Below are positions 4,686 to 8,193 of a stretch of 8,193 nucleotides of DNA, in pieces (position 1 is the stretch's first letter; every line of letters starts with the position of its first letter). The DNA is from Roseburia sp. CAG:309 (GTDB lineage Bacteria; Bacillota; Clostridia; Lachnospirales; Lachnospiraceae). A model generated the notes under the pieces. The model had not been told where the DNA came from, ran no database searches, and saw nothing but the letters and a program-made list of their open reading frames with translations. A program made the position numbers and the translations under genes. The stretch lies in the NCBI GenBank assembly GCA_000434115.1, contig FR893961.1, forward strand, positions 1 through 8,193, read 5' to 3'.

Positions 4686-5891
4686 ATGTTAAACAAAAAA
4701 TCAGTAGATGATATCAATGTAAAGGGCAAAAAAGTTCTTGTACGCTGCGATTTCAATGTACCTTTGAAAGATGGCAAGATCACAGATGAAAACCGTCTTG
4801 TAGCAGCTCTTCCTACCATCCAGAAATTGATCAAAGATGGTGGAAAAGTCATTCTTTGTTCTCATCTTGGTAAGCCAAAAGGAGAGCCAAAACCAGAACT
4901 TTCTCTGGCACCGGTTGCCGTTCGTCTTTCCGAACTTCTCGGACAGGAAGTAAAATTTGCAGCAGATGCTAACGTAGTAGGCGACAATGCAAAAGCAGCA
5001 GTAGCCGCTATGAACGATGGAGATGTTGTTCTTCTTGAGAATACACGTTATCGTGCAGAAGAGACAAAGAACGGAGAGGCTTTCTCCAAAGAACTTGCTT
5101 CTCTTGCTGACGTATTTGTAAATGATGCATTTGGTACAGCACACCGTGCACACTGCTCCAACGTTGGTGTAACAGAATATGTTGACACTGCTGTAGTTGG
5201 TTACCTGATGCAGAAAGAGATCGATTTCCTTGGAAATGCAGTAAACAGTCCGGAGAGACCATTTGTAGCAATTCTTGGTGGAGCAAAAGTAGCAGATAAA
5301 TTGAATGTTATCTCTAACCTTCTTGAGAAATGTGATACACTGATCATTGGTGGTGGAATGGCTTACACTTTCTTGAAAGCAAAAGGATATGAGATTGGTA
5401 AATCGCTTGTTGATGACAGCAAGATCGATTATTGTAAAGAAATGATGGAAAAAGCAGAAAAACTTGGTAAAAAACTGCTTCTTCCTGTAGATACTGTAAT
5501 GATCGAAGACTTCCCTAACCCAATCGATGCTCCTGTAGATACAACCGTATGTGCAGCAGATCAGATGGATGCTTCCAAAGAGGGATGTGATATCGGACCT
5601 AAGACGGTTGAACTGTATGCTGATGCTGTAAAGACAGCAAAGACTGTAGTTTGGAATGGACCTATGGGTGTATTCGAAAACCCTACACTGGCAGCAGGTA
5701 CAAAAGCCGTTGCCGCAGCTCTTGCTGAGACAGACGCGATCACGATCATCGGCGGTGGTGACAGTGCAGCAGCTGTAAATCAGCTTGGATATGGCGACAA
5801 GATGTCCCACATCTCAACAGGTGGCGGAGCTTCTCTTGAATTCCTGGAAGGAAAAGAACTTCCTGGTGTTGCAGCAGCAGACGACAAATAA
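4686..5891 (+). CDS. pgk: Phosphoglycerate kinase
   Basis: The enzyme transfers the acyl phosphate of 1,3-bisphosphoglycerate to ADP, giving 3-phosphoglycerate and ATP. It has the usual two-lobed structure, and its 401 residues fit the family. In the N-terminal, substrate-binding lobe are VLVRCDFNVPL (17-27), R37 in DENR, SHLGKPKG (59-66), ENTRYRAEE (118-126), and NDAFGTAHRAH (146-156). In the C-terminal, nucleotide-binding lobe are GGAKVADK (198-205), GGGMAYTFL (222-230), NGPMGVFE (324-331), GGGDS (356-360) and STGGGASLEF (377-386). Codon use is as narrow as in gap. tpiA follows after 38 bases without a terminator, so the two are probably one transcript. The product follows directly from GAPDH's product, though a terminator separates the genes. 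Identification is secure. Confidence 0.98.
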   Translation: MLNKKSVDDINVKGKKVLVRCDFNVPLKDGKITDENRLVAALPTIQKLIKDGGKVILCSHLGKPKGEPKPELSLAPVAVRLSELLGQEVKFAADANVVGDNAKAAVAAMNDGDVVLLENTRYRAEETKNGEAFSKELASLADVFVNDAFGTAHRAHCSNVGVTEYVDTAVVGYLMQKEIDFLGNAVNSPERPFVAILGGAKVADKLNVISNLLEKCDTLIIGGGMAYTFLKAKGYEIGKSLVDDSKIDYCKEMMEKAEKLGKKLLLPVDTVMIEDFPNPIDAPVDTTVCAADQMDASKEGCDIGPKTVELYADAVKTAKTVVWNGPMGVFENPTLAAGTKAVAAALAETDAITIIGGGDSAAAVNQLGYGDKMSHISTGGGASLEFLEGKELPGVAAADDK

Positions 5892-5929
5892 ATTATAGCA
5901 GGTATTTTGGTGAGAAAGGAAGCGGGAAC

Positions 5930-6679
5930 ATGGCAAGAAAGAAAATTATCGCCGGCAACTGGAAGATGAATAAGACACCTTCGGAAGCCGTTGCTTTGGT
6001 AAATGAATTAAAACCACTCGTAGCAAATGACGAAGTAGATGTAGTATTCTGTGTACCGGCCATTGACATTATTCCATGTATGGAAGCAGCCAAAGGAAGC
6101 AATATCCGGATTGGCGCTGAAAATATGTACTTTGAGGAAAGCGGAGCATATACCGGTGAGATCGCACCAAATATGCTGACCGATGCCGGAGTAAAATATG
6201 TGGTTCTTGGACATTCCGAGAGACGCGAGTATTTTGCAGAGACGGACGAGACAGTAAATAAGAAAGTGCTGAAAGCATTTGAACATGGTATCACACCGAT
6301 TATTTGCTGTGGCGAAAGTTTAACACAGAGAAAACAGGGGATTTACATCGACTGGATCCGTATGCAGATTAAGATTGCATTCCAGAACGTGACAGCAGAT
6401 CAGGCAAAGACAGCGGTTATCGCGTATGAGCCAATTTGGGCAATCGGAACCGGTGAAACAGCGACATCCGATCAGGCAGAAGAAGTCTGCAAGGCAATCC
6501 GTGACTGTATCGCAGAAGTTTATGACGATGCGACAGCAGCAGAGATCCGTATTCAGTACGGCGGTTCTGTAAATGCCGGAAATGCAGCAGAATTGTTTGC
6601 AAAACCGGATATCGACGGAGGCCTCGTAGGCGGTGCCTCTTTGAAACCGGATTTTGGCAAGATTGTAAATTACAAATAA
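5930..6679 (+). CDS. tpiA: Triose-phosphate isomerase
   Basis: The enzyme interconverts dihydroxyacetone phosphate and glyceraldehyde-3-phosphate. The 249-residue (beta/alpha)8 barrel has every expected active-site residue: N10 and K12 in GNWKMN, H95 in VLGHSERR, and E167 in AYEPIWAIGTG, which also forms the flexible loop 6 (about 166-175). The phosphate-binding turns are GGSV (211-214) and GGLVGGASL (230-238). The start ATG 5930 has AAGGA at 5916-5920 nine bases upstream. It follows pgk by 38 bases and is closed by a long terminator at 6700-6741, so it is the last gene of the glycolytic transcript. Phosphoglycerate mutase, which commonly comes next in Firmicutes, is not here. Identification is secure. 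Confidence 0.98.
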   Translation: MARKKIIAGNWKMNKTPSEAVALVNELKPLVANDEVDVVFCVPAIDIIPCMEAAKGSNIRIGAENMYFEESGAYTGEIAPNMLTDAGVKYVVLGHSERREYFAETDETVNKKVLKAFEHGITPIICCGESLTQRKQGIYIDWIRMQIKIAFQNVTADQAKTAVIAYEPIWAIGTGETATSDQAEEVCKAIRDCIAEVYDDATAAEIRIQYGGSVNAGNAAELFAKPDIDGGLVGGASLKPDFGKIVNYK

Positions 6680-6699
6680 TGTAAAATTGTTTGCAATAG

Positions 6700-6741
6700 C
6701 GGCGGCACAGGAATGAATTGTTCATTCCGTGCTGCCGTTTT
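6700..6741 (+). terminator. Intrinsic terminator after pgk-tpiA
   Basis: Arms at 6700-6717 and 6721-6737 pair over about 17 positions, with one bulged A and one G-T pair, around the loop TTG. TTTT follows at 6738-6741. It ends just before the ribosome binding site of the next gene. Confidence 0.88.
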
Positions 6742-6747
6742 ATCGTT

Positions 6748-6752
6748 GGAGG
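6748..6752 (+). promoter_or_regulatory. Ribosome binding site that sets the pseudouridine synthase start
   Basis: GGAGG at 6748-6752 is four bases before ATG 6757, a short spacing. An in-frame TTG at 6718 lies inside the terminator loop and cannot be the start. ATG 6778 is too far from the site. Confidence 0.7.
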
Positions 6753-6756
6753 TTTC

Positions 6757-7362
6757 ATGGAAGAGTTGAAGTATTATATGTTTCACAAACCGCGTGGCTG
6801 CATTACGGCAGTAACGGATCCGACACATAAAACGGTGATGGAATATTTTGCCGATGAAAAAGTAGAAGGACTTCATCCGGTCGGGAGATTGGACAAAGAT
6901 ACCGAAGGACTTTTACTCATTACCAATGATGGAAAATGGAATCAGGAGATCATGCATCCGGAAAATCATGTGCCAAAAACCTATTTCTTTTGGGCATTGG
7001 GAGAATTGGATGAGGAAAAAATCCATCGGATCGAGAACGGAGTCGAACTTCGTGGAATGACGGCTAAGCCGGCCAAGATCAAGCGGTGTGAAACAAAGAC
7101 ATTGGGAGACATTCTGGATCTGGCAAGCGGAATCCGGATCGGAAATCGGAAAGAGCAGGCTGTTTTTTCCGGAACAATCGTAATTACGGAAGGAAAAAAA
7201 CATCAGGTCCGCCGAATGCTGAAAGCGGTAGGATGTTATGTGGTCTATCTGAAACGGATCGCCATTGGAAATCTGTGTTTGGATGACACATTGTGTCAAG
7301 GTAAATATCGGGAATTGACAGAAAGTGATAAAAGTAAAATTTTTATTAAGAAATTCTTTTGA
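6757..7362 (+). CDS. rRNA pseudouridine synthase, RsuA/RluE type without S4 domain
   Basis: The protein should convert a specific uridine in rRNA to pseudouridine. The 201 residues are nearly all catalytic domain. YYMFHKPRGCITA (6-18) is the opening strand of the RsuA/RluB/E/F family. The catalytic Asp is D46 in GRLDKDTEGLLLITNDG (43-59). The C-terminal family motif is KHQVRRML (148-155), followed by YLKRIAIGNLCLD (164-176). The N-terminal S4 RNA-binding domain of RsuA and RluB is absent, as in RluE-like members. Whether the target is 16S or 23S rRNA cannot be told. The gene lies directly behind the tpiA terminator with no clear promoter of its own, so it may depend on read-through. A lysine-rich tail (about 190-201) extends beyond the usual family end. 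The family call is firm and the target open. Confidence 0.9.
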   Translation: MEELKYYMFHKPRGCITAVTDPTHKTVMEYFADEKVEGLHPVGRLDKDTEGLLLITNDGKWNQEIMHPENHVPKTYFFWALGELDEEKIHRIENGVELRGMTAKPAKIKRCETKTLGDILDLASGIRIGNRKEQAVFSGTIVITEGKKHQVRRMLKAVGCYVVYLKRIAIGNLCLDDTLCQGKYRELTESDKSKIFIKKFF

Positions 7363-7595
7363 TTTTTCCGCAGGAGCAGGAAAATCAGATGTTGAAACAT
7401 TTGTCCGTCAGCTTCGTTTTACCACATCCAATAAGGTACAGAAAGTATCGGTATGTGCGACGACCGAAGGAACAAGTGCGACAACAGAAATTACAGTAAA
7501 TGGAAACACAGTAGAACTGAAATATTTTAATGGTCATTATTATGGATTTGTTCCGGAAAAGAATTGCCCGAAAAAAAAGAGAAATTTGCAAAAAA

Positions 7596-7621
7596 ACACT
7601 TTATCTTTCGGGGTAAAGTGT
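7596..7621 (+). promoter_or_regulatory. Hairpin overlapping the ppdK promoter
   Basis: ACACTTTA (7596-7603) and TAAAGTGT (7614-7621) are perfect arms. Three inner pairs, two of them G-T, extend the stem to a TTCG loop at 7607-7610. The inverted repeat spans the -35 region and stops at the extended -10. It could be an operator or an RNA hairpin ending upstream transcripts, although no T run follows on this strand. Confidence 0.5.
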
Positions 7622-7629
7622 GTTATAAT
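7601..7629 (+). promoter_or_regulatory. Extended -10 promoter of ppdK
   Basis: TATAAT at 7624-7629 is preceded by TG at 7621-7622, giving a perfect extended -10. The -35 is poor (TTATCT at 7601-7606 for a 17-base spacer). Transcription should start near 7636, leaving a leader of about 60 bases. That leader contains a short TTCAAA/TTTGAA inverted repeat at 7644-7660. Confidence 0.6.
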
Positions 7630-7698
7630 ATTCACAGCGACATTTCAAAGAGTTTTTGAAGGTCAAACTAATACAATATTTAGGAGGAATTAATAAAC

Positions 7699-8193
7699 AT
7701 GGCAAAATGGGTTTATTTGTTCAGTGAAGGAAACGCTAACATGCGCGAACTCCTTGGTGGTAAAGGTGCGAACCTTGCCGAGATGACAAGTCTTGGTCTT
7801 CCGGTACCTCAGGGATTTACTATTACAACAGAAGCTTGTACTCAGTATTATGAGGACGGCAGAGAGATCAATGATGAAATTCAGGGACAGATCAATGAGT
7901 ACATCGTGAAGATGGAAGAGATCACAGGAAAGAAATTCGGTGATCAGGAAAATCCTCTTCTTGTATCCGTTCGTTCCGGAGCACGTGCATCTATGCCAGG
8001 TATGATGGATACAATCCTTAACCTTGGTTTAAATGAGACAGTAGTAAACGTAATCGCAGAGAAATCCGGAAATGCTCGTTGGGCATGGGACTGCTACCGT
8101 CGTTTCATTCAGATGTATTCTGACGTCGTTATGGAAGTTGGTAAGAAATATTTTGAAGAGCTTATCGATAAGATGAAAGCAGACAGAGGCGTT
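7699..8193 (+). CDS. ppdK: Pyruvate phosphate dikinase, N-terminal part (3' end outside window)
   Basis: The enzyme interconverts pyruvate, ATP and phosphate with PEP, AMP and pyrophosphate. In anaerobes it can run toward pyruvate and ATP as part of a pyrophosphate-linked glycolysis. Only the first 165 codons of a protein normally about 875 residues long are present. They belong to the N-terminal ATP-grasp nucleotide-binding domain: GGKGANLAEM (20-29) with K22 at the ATP site, LPVPQGFTITTEAC (34-47), and VSVRSGARASMPGMMDTILN (89-108) with R92. The start ATG 7699 follows AGGAGG at 7682-7687 with an 11-base gap. Codon use is narrow, as in gap and pgk. The frame is intact to the window edge. The His-phosphorylation and PEP-binding domains lie outside, so completeness cannot be judged. 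Identification is firm. Confidence 0.96.
   Translation, partial: MAKWVYLFSEGNANMRELLGGKGANLAEMTSLGLPVPQGFTITTEACTQYYEDGREINDEIQGQINEYIVKMEEITGKKFGDQENPLLVSVRSGARASMPGMMDTILNLGLNETVVNVIAEKSGNARWAWDCYRRFIQMYSDVVMEVGKKYFEELIDKMKADRGV

Larger units (their letters stand above)
7325..7693 (+). pseudogene. Unrecognised open frame, possible gene remnant before ppdK
   Basis: I do not recognise this frame. It runs from a GTG at 7325, inside the end of the pseudouridine synthase gene, to a stop at 7691-7693 that overlaps the ppdK ribosome binding site region. There is no convincing ribosome binding site. The middle part, about 7363-7560, looks protein-like: a soluble, strand-forming, Thr/Val-rich stretch with TTEITVNGNTVELKYFNGHY and then YGFVPEK. 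After an eight-A run at 7571-7578 it becomes Lys-rich, then reads through the ppdK promoter hairpin, so the natural 3' end is missing. This fits the remnant of a deleted or frameshifted gene better than an intact one. It could also be chance open sequence. No signal peptide or membrane segment is seen. No function is proposed. Confidence 0.3.

Noticed and set aside
4701..5810. Long open frame (369 codons) on the minus strand across pgk
   Set aside because: It lies wholly inside pgk, is Cys/Phe/Tyr-rich nonsense in composition, has no ribosome binding site, and is a by-product of the narrow codon use of a highly expressed gene.
6718..6756. Upstream TTG start for the pseudouridine synthase
   Set aside because: It falls in the loop of the tpiA terminator and lies upstream of the GGAGG that serves ATG 6757.
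7389..7499. ATG-initiated frame at 7389 as a small gene
   Set aside because: It gives a short Arg/Tyr/Gln-rich product with no ribosome binding site and no domain-like pattern.

Overview
The window reads as chromosomal DNA from a low-GC Gram-positive anaerobe, most likely a gut Clostridia of the Lachnospiraceae type. The basis is AT-rich intergenic DNA, strong AGGAGG-type ribosome binding sites, extended -10 promoters (TGtTATAAT), small SleB-type cell wall hydrolases, and a pyruvate phosphate dikinase placed beside glycolytic genes. This placement is an inference from gene content and style, not from a database search. Every supported gene is on the + strand.

Bases 1-2900 hold the 3' end of a SleB-family cell wall hydrolase (1-322), then a two-gene amino-acid unit. 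This unit is thrC (threonine synthase, 454-1935) behind a good promoter at 360-388, followed 11 bases later by a stand-alone hisA-like gene (1947-2720) and a hairpin-plus-T terminator (2746-2785). The HisA protein is of the form best known from eukaryotes (yeast His6 type) rather than the usual bacterial form.

Bases 2790-3410 hold a second, complete, secreted SleB-family hydrolase (2917-3408) with its own extended -10 promoter and a leader containing two inverted repeats.

Bases 3440-6740 are a lower-glycolysis block: gap (GAPDH), a very strong terminator, then pgk and tpiA 38 bases apart, closed by a long terminator. The gap promoter carries a 15-base near-palindrome between -35 and -10 and, just downstream of the expected transcription start, an 18-base site matching the clostridial Rex (NADH/NAD+ sensor) consensus at 13 of 14 defined positions. 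These are the most interesting regulatory signals here. Phosphoglycerate mutase and enolase, often found after tpiA in Firmicutes, are absent from the window.

Bases 6740-8193 hold an RsuA/RluE-type rRNA pseudouridine synthase without an S4 domain (6757-7362), an unrecognised open frame that is probably a remnant or doubtful gene (7325-7693), and the first 165 codons of ppdK (7699 to the window edge). ppdK is preceded by a hairpin-overlapped extended -10 promoter. Together gap, pgk, tpiA and ppdK cover triose-phosphate interconversion, the ATP-yielding triose steps, and the PEP/pyruvate step. I saw no tRNA, rRNA, CRISPR array, insertion sequence or prophage. Apart from the possible regulatory sites, the hisA type and the unexplained frame before ppdK, this is a mostly ordinary housekeeping region.
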